In this document: piece by piece, positions 1 through 15,576 of the stretch | Layout: the number at the start of each line of letters is the position of its first letter | Numbering within the stretch: the stretch's first letter is position 1 | Source of the DNA: Helopsaltes ochotensis | Taxonomy: Eukaryota > Chordata > Aves > Passeriformes > Locustellidae | Length of the DNA stretch: 64,000 bases | Assembly: GCA_013400155.1 (NCBI GenBank) | Contig: VXBM01001342.1 | Coordinates: 126,498 to 190,497 of the forward strand | Reading direction: 5' to 3' | Position numbers and translations under genes: made by a program | Notes under the pieces: model-generated | The model's input: the letters and a program-made list of their open reading frames with translations, nothing else | What the model was told of the DNA's origin: nothing | Databases searched by the model: none

Positions 1-1604
1 GGCTGGGGACAATGGTGGCACCTCTGGAGCCAAGTTCCAAGCCTGGGCTGGTCAGAGTGGTCACCCCTGATCCGGGAGATGCCTTATCCCTTCCCTGCAT
101 GGAGAGGATCTGAGTCCTGCCTGTTCCTCAGCGAAGAAAAGGGAGCTCGTGGTGTCCCCACCCCACCCTGCTCTCTTCCCCCGGCCCATTTTTGGAATTT
201 TTAGAATTTCATTTAGAATTGGAGAGTAGAATTTCTCATCTTTGGCAAAGATGGAAACGGATCCTTTTCCTGAGAGTTCGTTCTGTCTCCCCAAATTATC
301 CAGCTCTCCTAAGGGCATCCTTCAGGCTTTTTTCCCCCTCACAGAGACCTGATGTGAGCAATGAGGCGCCCGGGTTCTTGCAGAGTTTGCTCTTTGCCCA
401 GGAATCAATCCAGTTCACTAAGTTGAGCTGTCAAAACTTCTCCAAGGGCACGGGCATTCCTCATGTTCTCACCATCAAATTACACGTGACACTTAATTTA
501 AAAGCTTAAGCGTGAAGCCTCACTAGCAAGGAGATTGCTGGAAGGTATCGATTTTGCTGCAGTTTTTTTTGTGTTTATGTATAAAAAACGTATTTTCAAG
601 TATTGGTAAAAGGACATTATTGCTGGGCAGGCTCTGGATTTATGCTCTGGTTTAGTTTTCTCTCAGGTTTTCTAAGATCCATTTGTCCAACGTGTCTGTG
701 AACGACCAAACACTGGGAGGAAATGGATGTCCTGGAGCTGTGGGGTTTTGTGCTACTCGAGTCAAACAAATCCCACGTTGTGGCACTGAATCACCTGGAG
801 CTGATTTTCCAAAAGGAGAAGAAGCTTCTGGTGTGGTCTCTTGGGTGCTTGGAGGCATTTTAGGTGTCTCCAAACTTTGCAAACTGCCCAGGAGGTTCGT
901 GGTTTTGAGCTCCAGCCCATTTAGCTGATCGCAAAGCGTTTTAAAGAGAATTAGTCCCAAACAAAAGTCAAAAATAACCAAAATAAGGCGAGCAGGGCCC
1001 AGTCTGGGCTGGTTTTGGGTCTGGAGGGGTTGGAGTTTGGTGCGGGTCCCACCGCCGGTGCTCTGCTGGGTGTTTGCAGCCCTTGCTGTGAGGGGAGGAG
1101 GTGTTTGGGTGATGGGCTGGGGTCTCTCTCGTTCTCTGGCTGATTTCGTGTCCTCCTCACTGTTGGAATCTCCTCGGGAAGGAGAGCTGCTGACTGCCCC
1201 TCCTGCCAGAGCCTTTCAGCTTTGCTGAGGGAACATCTTCATTGGGTTTTGACAGAGCTCTTGGCTCGAGACCATTCAGGAGCAAAGGTGGGGCAAAAAT
1301 GGTCATTAAAATGATGAGAAACAGCGCTCGGGGAGAGATTGAGAGCTCAGTGTCTGACAAAGGACAGAGAGAGGGCTGCTTATGGCACCTCTGGGCTCTT
1401 CTGGGGGGTGAGACCCACCCAGGGAGCTGAAGGGAGACAATTCCCAAGGAGCAGCGTTGATGTTGGAGAGGGAACATCACAGAGGAGAGGTGGATTCTCC
1501 CATTGTCACCGTCTCCAGGTGGAGACAGGACACCCTCCCGGCAGAGAACTCCCAGTGACTGCTCCACTGCCCTGCAGCACTCAGTTAATGCTGGTGACTT
1601 GGAG

Positions 1605-2035
1605 GAATCCAGAATGGTTTGGGTGGGAAGGAGCCTTAAAGCCCATCTCATTGCACCCCCTGCCGTGGGCAGGGACACCTCCCACTGGCCCAGGCTGCTC
1701 CAAGCCCTGTCCAGCCTGGCCTTGGACACTTCCAGGGATCCAGGGGCAGCCACAGCTTCTCCAGGCACCCTGTGGCAGGGCTGCCCACCATCCCAGGGAA
1801 CAATTCCTGCCCAATATCCCATCTCTCCCTGCCCTCTGGGGCACACATTCCCTGTGTCCTGTCCCTCCATCCCTTGTCCCCAGTCCCTCTCCAGCTCTCC
1901 TGGAGCCCCTCTAGGCCCTGGAAGGGGCTCTGATCTCTCCCTGGAGCCTTCTCTTCTCTGGGTTGGACTCATTCCAGCAGATCCACGTCCTTCCTGTGCC
2001 GAGGACCCCAGAGCTGAACACGGAGTGTGGAGTTG
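1605..2035 (-). mobile_element. CR1 LINE 3' fragment
   Basis: The + strand shows the reverse complement of the CR1 3' end: aatggtttgggtgggaagg, ccttaaagcccatc, ctgccgtgggcagggacac, ccttggacacttccaggga and ctctccagctctcctggagc. The match continues to the cagagctgaacacgg segment. It is 5'-truncated, as is usual for CR1. Confidence 0.85.
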
Positions 2036-2804
2036 CCTCCTCCTGCTTCCCTCCTCGCCCCATTCCCACCCTGATTCCTGCACCCTCTTTTCCAGCACTT
2101 CCCAGGCAGAGAAGAAACCCCTGGGAGCATCTGCTGGCTCTGGATAACCCTTCAGCCAAGCCAAACACTGAGCTGAGTCCTGTGATGCTTCTCCACCTTG
2201 GGAAGGAGCAGGATCAGAAATTCCTGTGCTGACACTGTCCCTGCTTTTTCCACATCTTAGTGAAAGCACAGAGCTCCCGGGGTGGGAATGCTGCCGGCTC
2301 AGCTCTGGCCCTGCTCTTCCATAGCCCAGAGGTGCCCAGTTTGCTCACCTGCAGGAAATTGTTGGTGCTTTTGATGGCTCTTCAGTGAGACATTCAATGT
2401 GTTCCTGCCAAATATTCCATTCCCCCGGAGCTAGCGGCAGTTGAAAGCTCCCAGGCTGGCTTTCCATGGGAATTGAATCACCCCAGCTGTCACGCAGATC
2501 CCCATACAAACATTTCCACTGTTAATGGTTTCAGCGTGGGCTTTTTTTTGTGGGATCCAATGTAATCTTATTTAATGGAGTTCTAGTGCCGTGATGCTTT
2601 GGTCTTTTCACCAGGCTGGGCTTAATTTTTAAATGGAGATTGTTCAGAGCAGAGGCAGGGAAACGACTGGAGGGATTGAGTGGGGTGGAAAATGTGGGAT
2701 GGACGGAGTGACTTTGGATCAGCCAGGGGAGGCTGGAAGTGTAAGAGCAGGGGAGAGGATCCAGGGTGGATGGGGCTGTCAGGAATGGTGTGAAACTGTG
2801 CCAG

Positions 2805-3020
2805 GGGAGGGTTAGGTGGGATATCAGGAAAAGGATCTTCCTCGGGAGGGTGTCAGGCACTGTAACAGCTCCTCAAGGAATGGTGAAATTCCCAAGGCTG
2901 CCGGAGCTCCAGGAGTGTTTGCCCAGCAGGGATGCACAGGGTGGGATTGTTGGGGTGTCTGTGCAGGGCCAGGGGTTAACTGGATGATCCTGGTGTGTTC
3001 TTCCAACATTCCTGGAAGAG
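2805..3020 (+). mobile_element. CR1 LINE 3' fragment (degenerate)
   Basis: The order of CR1 3' landmarks is present: ggttaggtgggatatcagga, gtgtcaggcactgtaacag, a diverged middle, then ggatgatcctggtgtgttct and tccaac. It ends about 160 bp upstream of an EXTL3 acceptor. Confidence 0.65.
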
Positions 3021-3181
3021 GGAGAAGTCCAGTAGGATTTTACAGGTGCACGGCTGGGGCTGAGGGGAAACTGCTGGAGCTGCTGCTGGAGCGAGCTGAC
3101 GCTTTGTGCCCCACGCCAGGGGCACCACAGCTGGCACCCCCGAACCCCCAAACCCCCAGCAAGGTCTCTCCCACCCCGCAG

Positions 3182-7695
<4,514 letters not shown>

Positions 7696-7856
7696 AGACG
7701 GAGCAGCTGGAGGTGCCCAGCTCCCAGGAGGCGGGAGAGGCCGGCACGGGGCTGGTTTGTCGGGGCTGCGAGGGCAAAAGGCTCCCGCCGGCAAACGGGA
7801 CGGCCTGGATTGGGACAGGCACTTCCCTCTTTCCCTGCACTCCCACAGCAACTCCC

Positions 7857-8223
7857 CCGGACAGGAAATGGGATCCCATGGCTCCTGTAAGGACTCAACC
7901 AGACAGAAAATGGGATCCCATGGCTCCTGTAAGGAACCCGGACAGGGAATGGGATCCCATGGCTCCTGTAAGGAACCGGGACAGGGAATGGGATCCCATA
8001 GCTCCTGTAAGGAACCCGGACAGGGAATGGGATCTCATGGCTCCTGTAAGGACTCACCCAGACAGGGAATGGGATCCCATAGCTCCTGTAAGGACTCACC
8101 CAGACAAGAAATGGGATCCATGGCTCCTGTAAGGACTCACCCAGCCAGGGAATGGGATCCATGGCTCCTGTAAGGACTCACCCAGACAGGGAATGGGATC
8201 CCATGGCTCCTGTAAGGACACTC
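7857..8223 (+). repeat. EXTL3 3' UTR minisatellite, nine units of ~38-42 bp
   Basis: Nine units share the core gggatcccatggctcctg followed by taagga. Spacers are of two types: ctcacccagacaggaa-like and acccggacaggga-like. Units 7 and 8 have the one-base-shorter gggatccatgg. The array begins about 160 bp after the EXTL3 stop codon and so is probably in the mature mRNA. The cores are self-complementary (GGGATCCC, CCATGG), so local RNA hairpins are possible. Confidence 0.9.
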
Positions 8224-10989
8224 CCACGGATCGTACACTGAGGAATGGCTCGCTGGCTGCTGGCTCTGCCCCTGCACTAGCCAAGGGCAGCCGTTCTTTT
8301 TAATTCTAATTATTGTTATTTAAAATGAAAGTGTTTTAGATTTGCCACGTGAGGCGCTTTTTTGTTTTCTTTTCTTTTTCCCTCCCCTCTCCCCACCCCA
8401 TTTCCCCCTTCTGGACCCTTCAGCCCACCCGAGGGGACCGTAGCAAGGCCAGGTTGGAGGTGTTTGGGTGCAGTGTCGGGGCAGCTCCGGTCACCACTGC
8501 TGTCCCTTCCTTCCTCCCACGGCACAGCCCTTCCCACCCACCAGATCCTGCCTTCTCCTGCCCTGTGGCTACTACTGAGGCCTCTCAGGTGTCACCTGGT
8601 GAGGAGCCCTTTGCTCTGCTCTGCTCTGCTCCCCACCCTGAGCCCCCGGAGAGGGGCGAGGTTGGCCTGGATGGTCCTTCTGGGCTCCAGCTCTGGCCCC
8701 ACGTCGTTCCCCTGCTGCAGCCCGGGGGGTTCGGTTGCTGCTGTCTCAGTGTCTTTTCCCACCTTGTCCTGCTGATCCTCTAAAGCCAGGGAGCCTGTTT
8801 GGGGCTTAGGAAGATCCACCTGCAGCACAGCCGGGGCTGGGGGTGCTCCAGGCTCCTGGAGGCTCTGACCCTTCTCAGTGCCCAGCCTGGGTGTGCCAGG
8901 GCTGCAATTCCTGCTCTGCCTCATCCCCATCCCAGAGCTCACCACGCCCGTGCCGGGTTTGCCGTGGCCTCAGCTGCCTTAACCCCAGCCCATCCTCCCG
9001 CCCTGGCTTCGGGCTGTGTCCGAGGCTGGATCCCAACAGGAGCTCTCCATCGTGTGATGCTGCTGGGATCATGTTCACAGCGTGGGTTTGGAGCTGGTTC
9101 CTCTCCCCCCAGAGCAAAACGCTGTCACACCTGTGAGCACCCGAGCTCAGCTGCTGCTCCGTCCTGCTTCGGGCCCAGCTGGACACGAGGGGAGCACAGG
9201 AGGGAAGGGCACAGCCTGGCCCTCGTGATGTCCTCCCTCAGCACATCCCAGATGTTTGTCAGCACCCTGGAGAAGCTCTTGCTGGGTAGGTGGGAAGGTG
9301 ACACTTTGTGTGGTCACCTCCATGTTCCTGGTATTCCTGGATGTCACCCCGGGTGTGTCTGGAGTGTGGGAGCAGGGATGGTCCAGGAGCAGCTCCTGAG
9401 CTCATTCCCAAGGTCAGCCCTGTCCATGCTCCTCCTGCACCACGTTTTGGGGCCTCTCCAAACTCCTCACCCCAGGTTTTCCTGTCAGCACTGACACTTC
9501 CTCCGTGGGAAGGGGAGGGAAGGAGCAGCCTGGTCCCAGCAGAGCCCAGGGCTCGTGCCTTCACCAGCACCACTGACCACAGCAAAACACAGATCGAGGA
9601 ATCTTTTCTTGTTTTTGTTCCCTTTTCCATTCCCTTTTTGTTTTAATGTCAGACGCGAGAAACGCAGCATGCGAAGTCTCACAGTCTCCTTAAAAACGCC
9701 ATGGGAGAGACTCCTGCGAGGCCCTGGAACACCTGGAAGGATTCTCTGCCCCTGCCCAGGGTGGAAATGTGGCACTTGTCAGGAGCTGTGTCAGCTCCAG
9801 CATTCCCGAGGGGCCTGAGCTCCTCTGCCACGGCTTTAATTCCGCCCTCATTAGTGGGGGTTCGTTAGCAGCGATGCCGTGGCTCAGGTGCAGCCCAGGC
9901 TCTGCCTTCCCAGCCCTCCTGGAGCACGGGGTGATGTGGGCATGGAGTGCACTTTATCCAAACACAGCTCTGCAGCCTTCAGGCTTTCCAGAATCCGAAG
10001 GGAAATGTTACTGCAGTGAGAGCCTGGGGGAGCATGGGTGGGATGGAAGTGTTGGCATTGCCAAGGGCGTCGTGGATGCTCAGTGTCAGAGCTCCAGGCT
10101 GGGAATTCTGCTTTCCCTTGCTGTGTTTCCATTCGAGGCCAGTTGAGATCAGGGATCAGCAGGGCAAATCCAACTGTTCTTCCTCCCAGGCTCTTTGGCC
10201 CTTTTCCCAAGCTGTTTTTTCTGTTGGGAGGATCCCCCTGCCCATCGTGCAGGATGTGCAGTGGGATCTCTCTGCGTGTTGTGGGATGAATTCCTCCTTG
10301 CTGAGCGCCCCGAAAGGGGAAGGATTTGGAGGGGAAGGGGTAAAGAGGCTGCTCCTGGGGGATACCTGGGCAGCAGAAGCTGGGAGGGACAGAATTCTGA
10401 GGAAATGAAGTGCCAGCAGCAACATCTTCCCCACCCAGAGAGTTGATACTGCCCCTCCCGGTCCTACTGCTGCAGCTCTTTCCCAAATCATCCCAAATAA
10501 TCTCCTGAAGGATTGGGATTCACAGCCCAGCTTTCTGTTCCCAAGACATCCCAGGACCAAAGCTGTCTTGAGGCCCATCCCAGCAGGGAGGAGAGGAGCT
10601 TTTCCAGAGAGTGCTCCCTTCCATCCCAACCATCCTTCCTTGCTACCACCCATCGTTCTCCCAGGATTTTCAGGGCATCCCAGGGTCACTCCGAAGCTCA
10701 GGTTTGGTTGTATGACCCATCCCAGCTCCTGGGGCACCCCAGCCCTGAGGAGAACGGGAAGGGCTCCTGGCAGCTGCACCTTTTCCCCTCTGCAGAGTTT
10801 CTGCTGCTTCCCCCGGGCGCGGAGCGAGGCCTTTCCCGCTGTAAATAGCAACGACCGAGAGGTGACACGGCCCCTGCCCTCCCCTTGTGCCCACGGTGAG
10901 CACCAGGATTCCAAATCCCACAGGAACTGAGAGACAAAGGAACACTCCTTCGACACGAGCACAATGTTGAGTTTTTTGTAAAAGGTTCC

Positions 10990-10995
10990 AATAAA
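10990..10995 (+). terminator. EXTL3: EXTL3 polyadenylation signal AATAAA
   Basis: A canonical AATAAA sits in an AT-rich terminal segment (gttttttgtaaaaggttcc before it, tggagagtttaac after it). Just downstream is G/T-rich sequence (cgtctcggtgcctctttgctg) that could act as the downstream element. It is the best candidate for the EXTL3 3' end. Confidence 0.75.
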
Positions 10996-11012
10996 TGGAG
11001 AGTTTAACTTGG

Positions 11013-14000
11013 GAGCGTCTCGGTGCCTCTTTGCTGGGGCTGGGAGAGGGGCTGGCCCAGGACGGGGCTGTTGCTGTTCCTGGCCCTGGGACACCCCAAA
11101 ACCAAGCATCTCCAGGGCTTCTATTCCCACCGGGCAGGTGAGCTGGTCTGGAATGCTGGAAGCTCCTCCAGGATGGCAGTGCCTGGAGCTAAACCCCAGC
11201 GTGTCCCCGGTGAGCTCAGGGCTGGACCCCGAGTGGCTTCCAGGGACATCCCGTGCCAGTTCTGGGGCTGCTGCTTGTGTGGGTGTTTGTGGGCAATGAA
11301 AGCAGTGCTGGGATTGCAAACCTGCCCGGGGACCTTTAGGGGACTGTTCCCGTGGCATTGCTGGCTCAGGATGCTCCCAGTCCCTCTCCTGCGCAGGAGG
11401 CTGAGGTGGAAAGACCAAAGGGATCCACGAGGTTTGTAAACAGATTTCCAGCTTCAATCTTGCAGGGAGGAGCAGAAGGGAGGAATGGAGCCGTGGGATC
11501 CCCTCTGCGCTGGGCTGGGAATCCCTCAGGATTTCCTGCATGTGGCTGGATTTCCTCTCCTCCTTCCTGCTGCCTTTGGTTTTTTGCCCTCTTTCCTGAG
11601 CAGCTGCTTCCTCCGTGGTCACTTTTTAGCTCCGTTGTCACTTTTCAGTTCTGTGTCTCCTGCCCTTGCTGCTGCTCCCACTGGGAATTGTGTCCTTTGT
11701 TTTCCTTTCTGCCTTGGAGTAAGGCTTGGTTTGTGCTTGGGTTTGTTTCCAGGAAAAAAATCCAGGGAAACTCCAAAGGATTTTAGTCTTGGAGGGAGGA
11801 GGTGGATGCTCAGCCTCCCAAATGAATGTGATCTCTCCCCAAAATGTTGCAGGGAGGCAGGGAAGGGCACAGAATTCCTCACTCCAGGATCCCAGCCTGG
11901 CAGCAGCAGTGGGATCTGGTTTGGGATCTGGATCCCAAATGAGCCCAACAGCATCTTGGGCACGGACTCAGCTGGAGCTGATTTTCTCCTGAGGCTTTTC
12001 CTGAGATAAAAATCTCCTGATCAATAATTTTTCCTGCTGTAACTGCTGTGTTTGGTGAGAGGAGCTCTGGTTCCACTTCCCCATTTCCTTATGTGAAGGT
12101 TTTTACCCTGGGATGAGGAAACAGAGGCGATAAATCCCGTTAATAATTCATTTCCTGCTCCCAGGAGGAGGGCAGGGTGAAGTGCTTTACACTCCACTCC
12201 TCTGCGCTACAACGTGCCCTCGATTTCCCCTTTTGGATGACACACTCCTTGATGAAAAGGAATTTCACTGGAATTGCTCCCGTTCTGCCCAGCAGTGCCA
12301 TAAAAACCACCAGCTCCTGCTGGAGCCCAGGAAAGGACCCACTGCCACCCCTTCCCAAGGGATCAGCCCCAGGAGATGGAGCCTTCAGGGAGGACCTTCA
12401 TGGTCTTCAAGAGATTGGGTCACAGTCCATGGATCCTCGAGGGATNGGGTCACAGTCCATGGATCCTCGAGGGATGGGGTCACAGTCCATGGATCCTCGA
12501 GGGATGGGGTCACAGTCCATGGATCCTTGAGGGATTGGGTTGCAATTCATGGATCCCTGAGGGATGGGGTCACAGTCCATGGATCCTTGAGGAATTTGGT
12601 CACAGTCCATGGATCCTCAAGGGACTGGGTCACAGTCCATGGATCCTTGAGGAATTTGGTCACAGTCCATGGATCCTTGAGGGATGGGGTCACAATTCAT
12701 GGATCCTCGAGGGATGGGGTCACAGTCCATGGATCCTTGAGGAATTTGGTCACAGTCCATGGATCCTTGAAGGATGGGGTCACAGTCCATGGATCTTTGA
12801 AAGATGAGCTCACAGTCCATGGATCCTTGAGGAATTTGGGCCACTGACCATGGCTCCCAGGTGACAGCTCACCTGTGACAGGTGAATGGGTCCTGTCAGA
12901 TCCCACCTTTCACACCACGAGCCAGCCCAGGCCACGATGTGCAGCCATTCCCAAATCCCTCTGCTCTCATTCCCAGTCCTCCCAAAGGCTGAGCTGCTGG
13001 TGGGGCACAGATCCAGCAGCTTGCTCCAGTTTCCCTCTGCTCCTCACGCCCAGGTGCCCAGGGAGGTGACAGATCCTGGTGGCAGTGACTGAGCCCGGGC
13101 AGGGACCTGGCATTAACTGACCTCGTCCCGTTGTTTTCATTGGGCCTCACATTAACGGAGAGAAAACACAATAAACTCCTCTCCACCCAGGAACAGCTGC
13201 TCCATAAAAGCCACCCAAGAGCAGCAATCTGATTTTAACCTTTCCTCCCCATTATTCCTGTGGGGGCAGAGGGTTGGGAAGTCACTGGGAATTAATCACT
13301 TGCCACACACCCCACTAATTGTGTTTAATGAGGCAGCGGAGAGAGGCCGGAGCAGCTCAGGGAGGGATGTGGGATCCAGGGAATGGGGATGGCCACGGCA
13401 CAAGGAACCACATGGAGGCCAAGGGGATTTATTTTCCCTTCTGGAAAAAAGGAGAGTGAAACCAGGAACCTTTGCTGCTCTTTGGCCATTAAATTGGGAA
13501 CGTCTGGATAAAGCCTGGATTGCATCCATGGTATTCTTTCCCTGGCTGCTCCCTGGGCTGCCACAGTTCCCTCTGCAGGACTGACCCAGCCTGAAGAAAT
13601 GCTGTTTGTTTTCCTCTCTCTGTGCAGAAGGAACAAGCACTTCTTTTTCCAGTTTAATTAGGGTTTCTCATTAAAGAATTCCCCTCCCAGCATGTTTGTT
13701 TTTCCAGCAGGCACAACCTAAATATAACAAAACAATCCACTCTCAGCTGCCGGACTGATGGAACGACGAGAAGTTTTCCTGCTCAAAATGACAAGAAGAA
13801 AAATGTCAAAGCTTTTAATTTTTCCTTTCTTCCCCTGAGGAGGGTGGGAAAGCCTTGGGAATGTGAAAAGGAAGGCACTGGAGCAGCGGGATCAGTGCTG
13901 GAGCTGAGGTAACCAGCAGAAAGATGAGTTCATCCCACGGCCTTTCTGGGTTAGAAATAATCCCTTTGGGGTTTAGTAAAGTGAAATTATCCCAGTTCTT

Positions 14001-14206
14001 TTACTCTGTTTTTAAGTGACGCTAAAGCAGCAAACCTGCAAACCCTGACGAGGATTGAATTGCACTGCCCCAGGTTTTTCCCCACTGTTGATGACACCAC
14101 TCCTCACACAGCATGAAGCTGTGGGTGCTGGGATCTGCACACCCAACCCGACAGGAATCCTTCGGGGGAATGAACTGGGATGTGATCACTGCAGTGGCAA
14201 AGAGAT
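11013..14206. other. Spacer between convergent EXTL3 and INTS9 3' ends
   Basis: The spacer runs from the EXTL3 poly(A) site to the farthest INTS9 poly(A) candidate. It includes the 30-bp minisatellite at 12410-12845. The rest is moderately GC-rich with no recognised exon, RNA gene or transposon. Confidence 0.6.
12410..12845. repeat. 30-bp minisatellite, ~14 units
   Basis: Exact 30-bp periodicity around the core gggtcacagtccatggatcc, with unit variants cctcgagggatggg, ccttgaggaatttg and ccttgagggattgg. One ambiguous base (N) is at 12446. Because 30 is a multiple of three, several frames read open as 10-residue repeats; these are not taken as genes. Later units diverge (ggatctttgaaagatgagc). 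Confidence 0.95.
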
Positions 14207-14373
14207 TTTATTACAGAGCTGCTTCCACTGCCTCCACCTCCCCAAAGGGATGAACTGGAGGAGCAGCTTTATTTCCCAAAGGTGTCAGGACAAGGATGTG
14301 GAATGGGTATGGAGTGGCTTTTATAAACCACAGGATGTACTTCCTCCTGGGCAGTCTCGCTCCGTTTTTTATT
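14207..14373 (-). terminator. INTS9: Cluster of candidate distal polyadenylation signals for INTS9
   Basis: Read on the - strand, three AATAAA hexamers occur within 170 bp (14368-14373, 14268-14273, 14207-14212). The middle one is in the context gggaaataaagctgctcc, typical of vertebrate transcript ends. If used, the INTS9 3' UTR would be about 1.0-1.2 kb. Confidence 0.4.
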
Positions 14374-14915
14374 TTTTGACACCAAATAAATACAAAACAA
14401 TCCAATAAAAAAATGAAACAGCAGTAAATCTGAGAAATGGGTCGCCTTTAAAAGCAATACTGTTGACTTAGGCGAGGCCCCAAATACGTGATTTGGGGAG
14501 GGAAAAGCCTCCCCACGTCTGCAGTACAGATGGCTTTGGATAAATGACTCAGAATTCCATCCAGGATTTGGGATGGGAGGGCTGCAAGGACAAGTTTTTG
14601 GAAGGTAGAAACAAGAGGCACTTAAATCTCGAAAGGAATTTTTAGGAAATTAGGAATTTTCCTACTTTATGGACTTCCCTAAGTATCTTCCTGAGGTGTT
14701 TCCTCTACTGCTGATGGAGGAACCCAGGAGGAACCAGCTTTAGTGAAGGGCCTGGAGCTGCCTGGACAGATCTGGATGTAACAGGTGAGGCTGCAGCATC
14801 CATAAACACTTGAATTCCTGGAGGATAAAGGTTTTCCAAAATGCCTCTGTTTGTGCAGGGAATGGCCAGGCTCTTCCCACTATTCTCCATGTCCACCAGA
14901 CCCCCTTTTTCCATA

Positions 14916-14921
14916 TTTATT
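14916..14921 (-). terminator. INTS9: Candidate INTS9 polyadenylation signal (proximal)
   Basis: TTTATT on the + strand is AATAAA on the - strand, about 480 bp past the INTS9 stop codon. That is a plausible 3' UTR length. Further - strand AATAAA hexamers follow at 14368, 14268 and 14207, so the true end is uncertain. Confidence 0.45.
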
Positions 14922-15399
14922 TGTACAATCCTTGCCTCACCAGATCTCCCCTCCTCGTGGCAGAGAAGGACACGAGAACAACACACAGGGAATGGGATCT
15001 GGGGACTGGGAAGAAACAGTGGGAGGAACAAGGCCATTGTTTCAGCATTCCTGTAGAGTTCTGCCAGGTGAAGAACAGGGCAGACACTGCTGAGGGACAC
15101 AGAGGAGCAGCAGCTCACCCCGATGTTGTAAATAAACACTCCAGTTATTTGGCTCTGCAGCTCGTATCTCCTGTAAGATTCCCAGCTCCCAGTTTGACAC
15201 AACAGGAATCTCCTCCAAAGTATCCCGGGTTAGAAATGAGATTTAAAAAAAAGACATTAAAAATACTCCCTTGCTCCTCCATGAAGGGGAAGGTGGTTTC
15301 TGGTCTCTCAGAATCGCAGAATTCTCTCTCTGTCCTCGCACAGCTCCGAGTTCTGCTGCTCCAGGCTCTCTCCTTGCAGAGCCTCCTGGTGTCCACGAG

Positions 15400-15576
15400 C
15401 TAAAATTTCTGCAGGAATTTGAGCACCAGGTCCCGCAGTTTGACCCTCAGGGGCTCGTCGTTGTCGCAGATGATGTGGGTGGAGTCCTCCTCCAGCTGGA
15501 TCAGGGTCTCTGCCTCCTGCAGCAGCACGATGTGGCCCTTGGCCGTGTCCTCCACCTTCACGTCGCTGAAGCCGTG
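15400..15576 (-). CDS. INTS9: INTS9 terminal coding exon, residues ~601-658
   Basis: This exon has 58 codons plus TAG (stop at 15400-15402). It encodes [20 protein letters not shown]... to ...VLKFLQKF. Acceptor caaatccag. It forms most of the C-terminal domain that dimerises with the INTS11 C-terminal domain. Confidence 0.97.
   Translation of the reverse strand, partial: HGFSDVKVEDTAKGHIVLLQEAETLIQLEEDSTHIICDNDEPLRVKLRDLVLKFLQKF

Larger units (their letters stand above)
1..3181. other. EXTL3 intron (3' part), with two CR1 fragments
   Basis: This is GC-rich intronic sequence before the first EXTL3 exon in the window. It holds CR1 fragments at about 1605-2035 and 2805-3020. No exon or RNA gene was recognised in the remainder. 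Confidence 0.75.
7696..11012 (+). other. EXTL3: EXTL3 3' UTR
   Basis: This is the inferred 3' untranslated region from the EXTL3 stop codon to the poly(A) site after the AATAAA at 10990. Its length (~3.3 kb) is in the range of long vertebrate EXTL3 transcripts. It opens with a nine-unit minisatellite (about 7857-8223). A short AU-rich stretch near 8300-8340 includes an ATTTA, and a T-rich patch lies near 9600-9650. Much of the rest is GC-rich with no recognised repeat. The extent is an inference from the first convincing poly(A) signal; earlier sites cannot be excluded. Confidence 0.7.

Noticed and set aside
1157..2269. 370-codon - strand ORF
   Set aside because: It runs through a CR1 3' fragment and GC-rich intron; no recognisable protein, no splice context.
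12182..12847. ORFs made of 10-residue repeats on both strands
   Set aside because: They follow directly from the 30-bp minisatellite period; all frames are open without coding constraint.
13296..13640. Overlapping ORFs in the intergenic spacer
   Set aside because: Short, on both strands, no homology recognised and no splice or promoter signals.
14705..15202. 165-codon - strand ORF after INTS9
   Set aside because: It lies in the likely INTS9 3' UTR and has no recognisable domain.
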